From assembly GCA_021780905.1 (NCBI GenBank), contig JAJXXW010000075.1, positions 1-64,000 of the forward strand: a DNA stretch of 64,000 bases, read 5' to 3'. Of the stretch, positions 9,005 through 17,278 are shown piece by piece (the first letter of the stretch is position 1; every line of letters starts with the position of its first letter). Under the pieces are notes generated by a model. The model saw nothing but the letters and a program-made list of their open reading frames with translations. It searched no databases and had not been told where the DNA came from. Source of the DNA: a bacterium (GTDB lineage Bacteria; Verrucomicrobiota; Verrucomicrobiia; Limisphaerales; UBA11358). The position numbers and the translations under genes were made by a program.

Positions 9005-9322
9005 TTAAGCATTGCGAACGCCCGTCATAGTCCGGCCCGTTTCCGTCATCATCGAGGGATGCCAGGGTGGATCCCAGACGACTTGAACGTCCACGTCGGT
9101 CACGCCATCGAGCGTCTGCAAAATGTTTTTCACGCCTTCGGCAATGCTGTCGTGCATCGGGCAACCGGGCGTGGTGAGCGTCATCGTCACCGTCAATTTG
9201 CCGTTGGCGCAGGCGTAGCTGTAAACCAGGCCGAGGTCCACGATGTTGACGCCGAGTTCCGGGTCAATGACCTGGCGCAAGGTTTCGTAAACCAGTTCGT
9301 CGGTGAGAGGTGTCTGGGTCAT
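9005..9322 (-). CDS. DUF59/MIP18-family metal-sulfur cluster protein
   Basis: 105 residues. It has the family core DPELGVNIVDLGLVY (residues 20-34), TLTTPGCPMHD with the conserved Cys 54, and a C-terminal VWDPPWHPSMMT. Related proteins (SufT, PaaD) take part in Fe-S cluster delivery or assembly. The ATG overlaps the stop of the upstream membrane protein (ATGA). Here a role in maturing an enzyme of nitrogen-oxide respiration is an inference from context. Confidence 0.85.
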   Translation of the reverse strand: MTQTPLTDELVYETLRQVIDPELGVNIVDLGLVYSYACANGKLTVTMTLTTPGCPMHDSIAEGVKNILQTLDGVTDVDVQVVWDPPWHPSMMTETGRTMTGVRNA

Positions 9323-10713
9323 AAGTTTTTTACGGGCACAGCCGTCTTGAGTGCGAACGCGACGATCCTTGGCCGGACAAAATGCGAAAGAATGTTGCCC
9401 ATGTTGATGGCGAAGATGGCGAGGCTCAACGCCAGCAGACCGCCAGCCCAGCGGATGCCCGGCTGATTGGCCCAGGCGGTGGCCACACACAACGCGCTCA
9501 AACCGGCCAGAAAGCTCCAATAGCCCACGATCTGGAGCGGCACGGAATACATTTCCCCCAGCGACGGCACTTTGGCGCGGCCGATGTGCCGGCTGTAACT
9601 GTGAAACCAAACGAGGAATGGCACGATTTTATAGAGCATTCCCAAGATCGCCAGCCCCACGAGGCCAGCCAGCGCGAGCAGGCCATAGACACTTTCCAAC
9701 TGCATCGTAAACGCCGTCACCGGCAACCGCGACCACGACAACACCAGCGCCAAGATGGACAGCGGAACGAGCAGCGCGATGGCCGTGAGAAAATAGCGCA
9801 TCCCCCAATCGAGCGCCCGGCGGTTGCGCGCGCGCAAAATCGCCTTGATTTCAATTCCGTAAAGCACGAGGCCGGCAATGATCACCAAGGCAGCCACCGG
9901 CTTGAGTGGACTTTGAACCAGCAGGGCCGCAAAAGCGCCAACCAGCCCCAGGTTCAGCAACGCAATGGACCACCACGCCCGACGGGCATTTTGCAGTTCG
10001 CTCAAGGTGAACATCGGCACGAGCTTGTAGCTCACCGTGACGATCATCATCACAAACACGCCGATGACGCCGAGGTGCGCGTGGGCGTGCATCGCGGCCA
10101 GCGGTTGAAACGAAATTAGATTCCAGCTTTTTGAAGCGGCCAGGAAAAGTCCGACCGAGACCGTGGATGCCAGCCAGAACAGTGCCGAGGCGATGCCGAA
10201 TTTGATTGGATTCCAGCCCTTAACTTTCGCCAACGTGCGGGCAAGGTTGAAAACAAACAAACCAACACCCAGCGTCAGCAACGAACCGAACGCGCCGACC
10301 AGCGCCATGTTAAAATTCCAGAACGCCCACACCATGCCGGTGAATCCGATGACGTGCGCGGCAAACTGCCATTTTACGAGCCGCTCGCTAAAGAGCTGCG
10401 TTTCCAGTGTCACTGGCACAAGCTGATACATCGCGCCCATGACGATGGAGCAGATGAAACCGAGCACGAACAGATGCGTGATGGCGATGAGGTGCGGCGT
10501 GTAATGATACATCGCCAGCAAATCCGGCTGCGCCAGGAGAAATCCAGCGCTGACCAGCAACGACAATAACCCGGTCAACACAAAACACAGCGGCAGGCGA
10601 ACCGACGCGGCACGCAGGCCGGCCAGATTGGGCGTGGCCGCCGGACGAACCATTTTGCGCGATGCCGTCTTTGATTCAACGGCGGCAGATTTTGGTAATA
10701 AAACTTCCATCAT
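9319..10713 (-). CDS. NnrS/heme-copper oxidase subunit I-like membrane protein
   Basis: 464 residues with about twelve membrane segments. His-rich helices resemble the oxidase subunit I/NnrS superfamily: THLFVLGFICSIVMGAMYQLV, HAHAHLGVIGVFVMMIV and a late YKIVPFLVW. The paired His residues could bind haem, but the CuB histidine pair (HH) of true oxidases is not visible, so it is not called an enzyme. NnrS proteins help cells resist NO. The start at 10713 has GAGGA six bases before the ATG and overlaps the upstream DUF2249 gene by 38 bases. Confidence 0.6.
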   Translation of the reverse strand: MMEVLLPKSAAVESKTASRKMVRPAATPNLAGLRAASVRLPLCFVLTGLLSLLVSAGFLLAQPDLLAMYHYTPHLIAITHLFVLGFICSIVMGAMYQLVPVTLETQLFSERLVKWQFAAHVIGFTGMVWAFWNFNMALVGAFGSLLTLGVGLFVFNLARTLAKVKGWNPIKFGIASALFWLASTVSVGLFLAASKSWNLISFQPLAAMHAHAHLGVIGVFVMMIVTVSYKLVPMFTLSELQNARRAWWSIALLNLGLVGAFAALLVQSPLKPVAALVIIAGLVLYGIEIKAILRARNRRALDWGMRYFLTAIALLVPLSILALVLSWSRLPVTAFTMQLESVYGLLALAGLVGLAILGMLYKIVPFLVWFHSYSRHIGRAKVPSLGEMYSVPLQIVGYWSFLAGLSALCVATAWANQPGIRWAGGLLALSLAIFAINMGNILSHFVRPRIVAFALKTAVPVKNL

Positions 10714-11194
10714 TTTGTTCCTCGGATTCACCAGTGAACCCGCGTTCTTCCAACTGCGGGTAAAGGTGCATCGGGCGGCGGTCCGTGTGGGCGCGCAATT
10801 GCGCATCGGCAGGCAAATCCGCGAGCGCTTCCAGAATGGTCACCAGCGGCTGCGGCGGTTCGAGGCCGCGCGCGTCCACTTCAATCCAGCGCCCGCCCTT
10901 GGTTTCAACCTCGCGAACCGCGCGTGGAACCGGCGCGGTAGCTATTGCGACATCCGGTTTTTCACCGCTGCGCGTGAACAACACTTCCCAGTCGCCGTTT
11001 TCGATCTCTCGCGCTGTGTAATTGAAACCCTGTTTGGCCAGAACACCGAAGAGCGGTTTGGGTTCAAACGGCGCGAGCAGCAAAAGATTTTCCTCCGGGC
11101 GCAATTGCGCCACGGCGTTCATGATTTTTGAAAACGGCTCGCCGCCGTTACGAATCGCCTCGCGCACATCCAGCGTCACAGTTTGACTGCTCAT
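10676..11194 (-). CDS. Two-domain DUF2249 protein
   Basis: 172 residues with two DUF2249 units in tandem. The first (about 5-75) begins TLDVREAIRNGGEPF and ends GDWEVLFTR; the second (about 100-168) begins WIEVDARGLEPPQP and contains a central AHTDRRPMHLYPQL. It heads a five-gene minus-strand unit. A Fnr/Dnr-like palindrome at 11230-11243 and a TAAATT hexamer at 11202-11207 predict transcription starting almost at the ATG, and no ribosome site precedes it, so the message may be leaderless. Confidence 0.8.
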   Translation of the reverse strand: MSSQTVTLDVREAIRNGGEPFSKIMNAVAQLRPEENLLLLAPFEPKPLFGVLAKQGFNYTAREIENGDWEVLFTRSGEKPDVAIATAPVPRAVREVETKGGRWIEVDARGLEPPQPLVTILEALADLPADAQLRAHTDRRPMHLYPQLEERGFTGESEEQNDGSFITKICRR

Positions 11195-11229
11195 GCCGGT
11201 AAATTTAGCGCATGGCCGGCAAACCAGCT

Positions 11230-11243
11230 TTGACCCAGGTCAA
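11230..11243 (-). promoter_or_regulatory. Fnr/Dnr-type palindrome upstream of the DUF2249-NnrS unit
   Basis: TTGACCCAGGTCAA, identical to the nos site. On the minus strand a -10-like TAAATT (11207-11202) begins 29.5 bases from the centre of the palindrome, which places the centre near -41.5, the class II activator position. Confidence 0.75.
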
Positions 11244-11291
11244 GCTTTTCGCGTTTTGAAAACCAGCAAGTTCAGCCGGCGGGAAGATTTA

Positions 11292-11750
11292 TCAACGCTT
11301 GGCGGGCTGGTAAGAACCGGGCACTTTGCGAAACGCGATGGCGAGCCGGTTCCAGCCGTTGATGGTCACAATGGCCAGAGTCAGGTCAGCCAGTTCCTTT
11401 TCCGTGAACTGCTGGAGAACCAGATCAAACACATCGTCGGGAACATGCGTGTCGGCGACGCGCGTGACGGCTTCCGTCCACGCCAGCGCAGCGCGTTCGC
11501 GGTCGGTAAAGAATGGCGTTTCCTGCCAGGCCGACAGCGCGTAAAGACGCTGCTCGGTTTCACCGCCGGCGCGGGCGTCTTTGGTGTGCATGTCGAGGCA
11601 AAAGGCGCAACCGTTGATTTGCGACGCGCGGGTTTTGACCAATTCCAGCAGGGAATGTTCGAGGCCGCTTTGCCGCACATAACTTTCCAGCGCGCTCATG
11701 GCCTTGTAACCGTCCGGTGCCGTCTTCATGTAATCCATTCTTGGTTCCAT
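11292..11750 (-). CDS. AhpD-like carboxymuconolactone decarboxylase family protein
   Basis: 152 residues. The motif INGCAFCLDMHTKDA (CxxC plus downstream His) is the redox centre of AhpD-like alkylhydroperoxidases. The family covers peroxidatic and decarboxylase members, so the substrate cannot be stated. Start: ATG at 11750 has GAAAGGA ahead of it; the longer frame adds an unlikely 12 residues. It is last in a run with DUF488 and NADH dehydrogenase genes. Confidence 0.85.
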   Translation of the reverse strand: MEPRMDYMKTAPDGYKAMSALESYVRQSGLEHSLLELVKTRASQINGCAFCLDMHTKDARAGGETEQRLYALSAWQETPFFTDRERAALAWTEAVTRVADTHVPDDVFDLVLQQFTEKELADLTLAIVTINGWNRLAIAFRKVPGSYQPAKR

Positions 11751-11804
11751 AAACTGTTTCCTTTCTTCATTTGATGTCGCAATCAATCCGTTCCGATCAA
11801 AATT

Positions 11805-12188
11805 CTATTTGCCGGCGGATGGTTTTTCCTTGTGTCCGCGTTTGAGTTGTCCTTCCAAAAATGTTTTTAACACCTGGGCATTGTTGTGTTCCAGGTCGTG
11901 CGCACTAAACAGCAGAGTCACCGCACCGGTTTTCGCCGTCTCCAGCAATGGCTCCCACGTTTCGGGTTTGCCGTTCAGTTCGGCGCGGTAGCGTCTTTGA
12001 AATTCTTTCCATTTGGCCGGTTCATGATTGAACCATTGTCGCAGTTCGTTGCTGGGTGCCACATCCTTGAGCCAGGCGGTCATGGGCAGCGCTTCCTTTT
12101 TAATACCGCGCGGCCAAAGCCGTTCCACGAGAAATCGATCTCCGTCAGACTTGACGGCCGGTTCGTAAACTCGTTTGATCTGGATCAT
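11805..12188 (-). CDS. DUF488 family protein (YeaO-like)
   Basis: 127 residues. It matches the short YeaO-type DUF488 family: KRVYEP near the start, DRFLVERLWPRGIKKE in the middle and an LLFSAHD strand followed by HNNAQVLKTFLE. The function is unknown. It lies 27 bases after the NADH dehydrogenase stop and 54 bases before the AhpD-like gene, all on the minus strand. A longer unrelated-length DUF488 protein is at 30177-30818. Confidence 0.8.
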   Translation of the reverse strand: MIQIKRVYEPAVKSDGDRFLVERLWPRGIKKEALPMTAWLKDVAPSNELRQWFNHEPAKWKEFQRRYRAELNGKPETWEPLLETAKTGAVTLLFSAHDLEHNNAQVLKTFLEGQLKRGHKEKPSAGK

Positions 12189-12215
12189 AATTTTCTCCGG
12201 TTCGGTCGTGAACAG

Positions 12216-13553
12216 TCATTTTCTCATTCCACACGAATTCTGCGTCCCGGCGTTCGCGGAAGAAACCTCGGATGAATCTTCCAGTCCCGTGATGATGCGC
12301 GAGCCGAGTTTGTAGGTAAAATAGGAATAGGTCCATTGCAACAGCACCGCCGCCCGGTTGCGGAAGCCGATGAGGAAAACTAAATGAACCAGCAGCCAGG
12401 TGACCCAAGCCGGCCAGCCGGAAAATTCCAGCCGCCCGATCTGCGCCACGGCCGCCGACCGGCCAATGGTCGCCATCGTGCCTTTGTTCCAATACTTGAA
12501 CGCCGGACGCGCGGACAAATTTTCCTTGCCGTGGTTCAATTCGGTTTCAACGACGTGAGCCACATGCCGCGCCATTTGCATGGCGGCGGGAGAAATTCCC
12601 GGAACTGGCTGGCCGCGTTCATCCAGCACCAGCGCCAGATCGCCGATGGCAAAAACTTCGGGATGGGCGGGCAGACTCAAATCAGGATTCACCCGCACGC
12701 GACCGGCGCGGTCCAGTTCCACGCCCAATTTTTGCGTCAACGGATTCGCGGTGACGCCGGCGGTCCAGATGATGTTGGCGCTCTCGATTCGCGCGCCGCC
12801 GGCCAGTTGTAGAAAATTCTCGCCGATGTTTTCAACGCGGACATTCGTTCGAACCTCGACGCCAAGCCGGGATAATTGCGCCGCCGCTTTGGCCGACAAT
12901 CTCTCTGAAAACTGGCGTAACAAACGCGGGTCAGCCTCCAGTAAAATCACGCGCGCCTGCCGGGGATCAATTTTGCGGAAGTCGCGTTTCAACACCCGCC
13001 GTGTGAGTTCGGCGAACGCGCCGGCCAGTTCCACTCCGGTTGGGCCGCCGCCCACTACGACAATGGTCATCAACCGTTCACGTTCGGCGGGGCTGACGCC
13101 ATTTTCCGCGCGCTCAAAGGCCAGCAGAATTCGTCGTCGAATCCGCAGCGCATCTTCCAACGATTTCAGTCCGGGTGCGTAAAATTTCCAATCGGGATGG
13201 CCGAAATAACCGGTGACGCTGCCGAGCGCCAGCACCAGATAATCGTAAGGCAAAACATCGTCGCCCAGCCGCACTTCGCGTAGCGCCAGGTCAAAACCCG
13301 TCACGTCGCGCAAAAGCACGGACACATTGGGATGATTGCGCAAAATGGAGCGGATGGGCTGGGCGATTTCCGGCGCGGACAAACCCGCTGTGGCCACTTG
13401 ATACAGCAGTGGCTGGAACAGGTAATGATTTTGCCGGTCCACGACCGTGATTTGCGCAGTCGGGTGCGAGAACGTCTGACAAAAAGTCAGGCCGCCAAAA
13501 CCGGCACCCAGCACCACTACGCGCGGCGGATGATTGTTGATTGCGTTCTTCAT
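12216..13553 (-). CDS. ndh: Type II NADH:quinone oxidoreductase (NDH-2)
   Basis: 445 residues. An N-terminal FAD-binding Rossmann motif VVVLGAGFGGLTFC, a second NADH-binding motif VVVGGGPTGVELAG near 165, and the conserved ALGSVTGYFG and FAIGDLA segments identify the family. The C-terminus has a hydrophobic stretch (WPAWVTWLLVHLVFLIGF), which is the membrane contact. It moves electrons from NADH to quinone without pumping protons and could supply the quinol-using NO reductase encoded next door. A palindrome at 13599-13612 with TATCCT at 13577-13572 suggests it is switched on with the nos genes. Confidence 0.88.
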   Translation of the reverse strand: MKNAINNHPPRVVVLGAGFGGLTFCQTFSHPTAQITVVDRQNHYLFQPLLYQVATAGLSAPEIAQPIRSILRNHPNVSVLLRDVTGFDLALREVRLGDDVLPYDYLVLALGSVTGYFGHPDWKFYAPGLKSLEDALRIRRRILLAFERAENGVSPAERERLMTIVVVGGGPTGVELAGAFAELTRRVLKRDFRKIDPRQARVILLEADPRLLRQFSERLSAKAAAQLSRLGVEVRTNVRVENIGENFLQLAGGARIESANIIWTAGVTANPLTQKLGVELDRAGRVRVNPDLSLPAHPEVFAIGDLALVLDERGQPVPGISPAAMQMARHVAHVVETELNHGKENLSARPAFKYWNKGTMATIGRSAAVAQIGRLEFSGWPAWVTWLLVHLVFLIGFRNRAAVLLQWTYSYFTYKLGSRIITGLEDSSEVSSANAGTQNSCGMRK

Positions 13554-13598
13554 CGAAAATCTCTACGCTACAGGATAATCTTTCGTGCCGCCAAAGGT

Positions 13599-13612
13599 TT
13601 GACTCAAGTCAA
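13599..13612 (-). promoter_or_regulatory. Fnr/Dnr-type palindrome upstream of ndh
   Basis: TTGACTCAAGTCAA. A -10-like TATCCT lies on the minus strand at 13577-13572, 28.5 bases from the centre, and the ndh ATG is 12 or so bases beyond the predicted start of transcription. The site is also upstream of the plus-strand gene at 13795, but 180 bases away. Confidence 0.7.
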
Positions 13613-13794
13613 GGAAATCGCAATCGCGCTGTTTTAAGCTGCAACCGTGAATCACGCTTTCACCATAGCACAGGAAACGTCAGGCGCGCCGATTTCGTCA
13701 AAACTTGCCGGGGCCGGCCATGTTTGCGCACAGCATTTTGGCCGCACTGTTATCTTTAACGAAATTTTCGAACCATGATTAAGGAGACAATGAT

Positions 13795-14277
13795 ATGCAA
13801 CTCAACACTGCCATTTTAGCGACGCTGCCGTTTCTCAAAGGACTGTCCGCGCCACAAATCGAATTGCTGGCTGATAATGCCATGCCGGCGGAATTCAAAA
13901 CGGGCGAACTGATTTTCAAGGAAGGCAGTCCGGCCAACCGCTTTTACATTATTTTGAGCGGGGAAGTAACGCTGGAGTCACCTTGCCCGAAGTGCGACGA
14001 CGAACGCGGCACCGTGTTGATTGAAACGGTTGGCGCGGGCAGCGTGCTGGGCTGGTCATGGCTCTTTCCGCCGTATTATTCGCACTTCGACGCGCGTGCT
14101 GTTTCTCCGGTTAAAACGATATTCTTCTACGGCACGCGTTTGCGCGAGCAGTGCGAGAGCGATCCTAAACTCGGCTACGAATTGATGAAACGGGTCTCTG
14201 CAATTTTCATCGAACGGCTGCAAGCCGCCCGCCAAAAATTAGCTGAACAAGGCAAAATTCTGCCGCTGGCGATATGA
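13795..14277 (+). CDS. Single-domain cyclic nucleotide-binding-like protein
   Basis: 160 residues forming one cNMP-binding beta-roll (about 10-120: FLKGLSAPQIELLADNAM, GSPANRFYIILSGEV, GAGSVLGWSWLFPPYY) and a C-terminal helix (ELMKRVSAIFIERLQAARQKL). There is no helix-turn-helix, so it is not a full Crp/Fnr regulator. An AAGGAG precedes the ATG. The CPKC segment near 63-66 is a possible metal or redox site absent from the paralogue at 31072-31590. It lies 91 bases before norZ, suggesting a sensory or modulatory part in NO reduction. Confidence 0.8.
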   Translation: MQLNTAILATLPFLKGLSAPQIELLADNAMPAEFKTGELIFKEGSPANRFYIILSGEVTLESPCPKCDDERGTVLIETVGAGSVLGWSWLFPPYYSHFDARAVSPVKTIFFYGTRLREQCESDPKLGYELMKRVSAIFIERLQAARQKLAEQGKILPLAI

Positions 14278-14310
14278 TGCACCAGCTTGGATTATCTGGA
14301 AAAGCGGTGT

Positions 14311-14340
14311 TTGACATGTCCATTTTCGCACGAATACCAT
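14311..14340 (+). promoter_or_regulatory. Possible sigma-70 promoter of norZ
   Basis: A perfect -35 hexamer TTGACA (14311-14316) is followed after 18 bases by TACCAT (14335-14340), four of six matches to the -10 consensus. The start of transcription would be near 14347, 22 bases before the norZ ATG. No TTGA-N6-TCAA site lies here. Confidence 0.4.
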
Positions 14341-14368
14341 TAACTTCTGAAAGCATCGGTAAAAATTT

Positions 14369-16666
14369 ATGAACCAAACCTCCAATAAAACTCCGCTGAT
14401 TTCCAAGGGCTGGATTCAAGCGGTGGCGCTCGTGATGTTGTTCGGATTCTTTGTGATGGGGCTGCTCGCGTATTACACTTACACCGATGAGCCGCCGATT
14501 CCGGACAAGGTCGTGGATACGAACGGTCAGGTGCTGTTCACCGGCAAGGACATCATTGCCGGCCAGGAGATTTTTCTCAAGAACGGGCTGATGGAATATG
14601 GTTCCATTTTCGGACACGGCGCGTGGCTGGGGCCGGATTACACGGCGGATTACCTGCACCGCGCCGCCGAAATGACGATCACTTACTACGGCGGTTCGGA
14701 TTCGGCCACGGCCAGGCAGCAAACGATCACCGATTTCAAAACCAACCGTTACGACGCAGCGACCAGCGTCCTGACCTGGAGTGCGGCGCAGGCTGACGCC
14801 TTCAAAAAATTGACCGCTTACTACGCCGATTTTTTCGGATCACCCACCACGAAATACGGTCTGCGGCCCAATGCCATCACCGACCCGGACCAAATCCGGC
14901 AGCTCACCGCGTTCTTCAGTTGGTCGGCCTGGGCGGGTTCCACGTTGCGACCGGGCAAAAATTATTCCTACACGAACAACTGGCCGCCCGAATCGCTGGT
15001 GGATAATCACGTCACGGCGGACGCGATTCTTTGGAGCGTGCTGTCTTTGATCACGTTGCTGGGCGGCATTGGCCTGATGATGGGGGCGTTTGGACGGTGG
15101 AGATTTCTGGGCTGGCACGGGCGCGAGGAGCAGCGCATTTCGTTTCGTCCGCCGGATGAAGTAATGCTGACGCCGGCGCAACGCGCGTGCGCCGGATTCT
15201 TTCTGGTCATGGCGGTGCTGTTTCTGATGCAGACGCTGCTTGGCGGCGCGTCGGAACATTATCGCGCGGAGCTTTCCAACTTTTTCGGCTTCGATCTGGC
15301 GCGCGTGCTGCCGTTCAACATCGCCCGCACCTGGCATCTGCAACTCGCGCTGTTCTGGGTCTCCACCTCTTATCTCGCTGCCGGCATATTCCTCGTGCCG
15401 ATGATCACCGGCCGCGAACCGCGCGGGCAAAACCGGCTGGCCTATTTGTTGCTCGGCGCGCTGGCGCTGGTCGTGTTTGGCAGCATGGGCGGCGAATACG
15501 CGGGCGTCTTCGGCTGGATTCAACACGGCTGGTCGTGGTTTGGCGATCAAGGTTTTACTTTTCTCGACCTGGGCCGGTTCTGGCAAATCCTGCTGACGGT
15601 GGGGTTGTTCTTCTGGGTCGTGATTCTGTTCCGTGGCTTGCGGAATAAATTGCGCAATGAATACATGGGCAACATGCCGTGGCTGTTTTTCTTCGCGGCA
15701 CTTGCCATTCCTGCCTTTTACGCCGTCGGGTTGCTGGTGCAGACGGACTCCACTTTTACCACGACGGATTTCTGGCGGTTTTGGGTCGTCCATTTATGGG
15801 TGGAGGATTTTCTCGAATTGTTCACGACGGTCATGGTCGCCTACATTTTCGTGCTGCTCGGCGTGGTGAACCAGCGCGTGGCCATGCGGCTGATTTACCT
15901 GGACGTGATTCTGTATTCAGTGGGCGGCGTCATCGGCACCATGCACCATCTGTATTTCTCCGGCGAACCGGCCTTGCACATGGCGCTCGGCGCATTCTTT
16001 TCGGCGGCGGAGGTGATTCCACTGACGTTCCTCACGGTCGAAGCCTGGAGCTTTCTCCAACTCGGCGCGCAACAAAGCGCGCAGTCGCGCACGCCCTTTC
16101 CGCATTTCTGGTCGGTGATGTTTCTGGCGTCGGTCGGGTTCTGGAATTTTCTGGGCGCGGGCATTTTCGGCTTTCTCATCAACCTGCCGGTGGTTTCTTA
16201 TTATGAAATCGGCACAGCGCTCACGGCCAACCACGCGCACGCAGCGATGATGGGCGTTTATGGCATGCTGGCAGTCGGCCTCGCGTTGTTTTGCCTGCGT
16301 TACATGATCCCTGAAAAATTGTGGAGCGACCGCGCGGCCAAAATCAGTTTCTGGTCGCTGAACCTCGGTCTGGCATGGATGGTGTTTGCCACGCTGTTTC
16401 CGCTTGGATGTATCCAGCTCTATCATTCGGTTAGCGTGAGTTATTTCGACGCCCGTTCGTTGAAATTCATTTCCGGAAACGCCAACTCCCTGCTGGAATG
16501 GTTACGGCTGCCGGGCGACGCGGTGTTCATTTTGGGAGGGATTTTACCCGTGCTCTACCTCTGCTGGCTCGGCGTGCGACACCTGAAACCCCAGCCGCCG
16601 CGCGAAGAACCGGACGGCATTTTGTTCGCGGAAATCCAGGAAAACGAAAAATTCGGCGGCGAATGA
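14369..16666 (+). CDS. norZ: Quinol-dependent nitric oxide reductase
   Basis: 765 residues. The N-terminal extension (about 1-250, one membrane helix then a periplasmic domain) is the fused NorC-like part of qNor. The NorB-like core has about twelve helices with the catalytic motifs RTWHLQLALFW (haem His), HLWVEDFLELF (His plus Glu of the FeB site), GTMHHLYFSG (two FeB His) and TANHAHAAMMG (haem ligands). It reduces 2 NO to N2O using quinol at the cytoplasmic membrane. It is translationally coupled by ATGA to the next gene. Confidence 0.95.
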   Translation: MNQTSNKTPLISKGWIQAVALVMLFGFFVMGLLAYYTYTDEPPIPDKVVDTNGQVLFTGKDIIAGQEIFLKNGLMEYGSIFGHGAWLGPDYTADYLHRAAEMTITYYGGSDSATARQQTITDFKTNRYDAATSVLTWSAAQADAFKKLTAYYADFFGSPTTKYGLRPNAITDPDQIRQLTAFFSWSAWAGSTLRPGKNYSYTNNWPPESLVDNHVTADAILWSVLSLITLLGGIGLMMGAFGRWRFLGWHGREEQRISFRPPDEVMLTPAQRACAGFFLVMAVLFLMQTLLGGASEHYRAELSNFFGFDLARVLPFNIARTWHLQLALFWVSTSYLAAGIFLVPMITGREPRGQNRLAYLLLGALALVVFGSMGGEYAGVFGWIQHGWSWFGDQGFTFLDLGRFWQILLTVGLFFWVVILFRGLRNKLRNEYMGNMPWLFFFAALAIPAFYAVGLLVQTDSTFTTTDFWRFWVVHLWVEDFLELFTTVMVAYIFVLLGVVNQRVAMRLIYLDVILYSVGGVIGTMHHLYFSGEPALHMALGAFFSAAEVIPLTFLTVEAWSFLQLGAQQSAQSRTPFPHFWSVMFLASVGFWNFLGAGIFGFLINLPVVSYYEIGTALTANHAHAAMMGVYGMLAVGLALFCLRYMIPEKLWSDRAAKISFWSLNLGLAWMVFATLFPLGCIQLYHSVSVSYFDARSLKFISGNANSLLEWLRLPGDAVFILGGILPVLYLCWLGVRHLKPQPPREEPDGILFAEIQENEKFGGE

Positions 16667-17184
16667 TTCACGGCATCCACATCGAAGTGCTCCTGGCCGG
16701 CGGCTACGCGCTGCTGCTCGTGGGCGTTTCGGTGATCCTGGAATTCGTCGCGCGCCATGCGCACAATCGCTCGGAACATTTCCGCAACTCCGGTTTCGTT
16801 TACCAAAAGAAAATGGACGTGTGGCAATGTCCGACGGGCATTCACCTGACGCGCGAGCAGACGGATTTCCAGCGCAAGATCGCCATCTATCGCGCCCCGG
16901 CCCACAAGTGCAACGGCTGCCACGTCAAAGGCGACTGCACGGATTCCCATCACGGCCGGGTTCTGGAAAGCCGGCTGGATGCGTGGCTGCAATCGGAATT
17001 GAACCGGTTTCATCGCGGCATTTCGCTCGCGCTGCTGCTGCTGGCCGTGCTCATTCTGGCGGCGGAAATGTTCCTGCATCAGGGCGGACGCGACTGGCTG
17101 GTGCTGCTCGTGCTGTTGCTGCCCATCGGCCTTGCGGGTTCGCGCTATTGGGTTTCCTTTTCGGAATCGGCACGAAAAAGCTGA
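16663..17184 (+). CDS. Membrane protein with transposase-like Cys/His motif, coupled to norZ
   Basis: 173 residues, function not recognised. Residues about 5-25 form a membrane segment, followed by a soluble part (VWQCPTGIHL then APAHKCNGCHVKGDCTDSHHGR, about 47-105) and two C-terminal membrane segments (about 122-160). The soluble part resembles the Cys4 zinc ribbon of IS1182/IS4-type transposases (CP-x-G ... YRA ... C-x2-C-x4-K-x-x-C-T ... GR), yet the CNGCH also reads as a haem c motif. The start overlaps the norZ stop, so it is probably made with NO reductase. Confidence 0.7.
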   Translation: MIHGIHIEVLLAGGYALLLVGVSVILEFVARHAHNRSEHFRNSGFVYQKKMDVWQCPTGIHLTREQTDFQRKIAIYRAPAHKCNGCHVKGDCTDSHHGRVLESRLDAWLQSELNRFHRGISLALLLLAVLILAAEMFLHQGGRDWLVLLVLLLPIGLAGSRYWVSFSESARKS

Positions 17185-17236
17185 CTTCGCCGCGATTCCG
17201 CACTTCATTGCCAAGCTGTTTTCATCTGAAAAAAGC

Positions 17237-17250
17237 TTGATGCAAGTCAA
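17237..17250 (+). promoter_or_regulatory. Fnr/Dnr-type palindrome upstream of the TetR-hemerythrin unit
   Basis: TTGATGCAAGTCAA, the one site with T in place of C in the left arm. A -10-like TAGATT follows at 17273-17278, 29.5 bases from the centre, placing the transcription start near 17285. Confidence 0.7.
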
Positions 17251-17278
17251 AGAAATCGCCGACGCCCAAATGTAGATT

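Noticed and set aside
13613..13780. Second Fnr-like site for the plus-strand cNMP protein gene
   Set aside because: No TTGA-N6-TCAA match was found between 13613 and the start at 13795.
14311..14322. TTGACATGTC near norZ as a Fnr/Dnr site
   Set aside because: The arms are separated by two bases, not four; it fits a -35 hexamer better.
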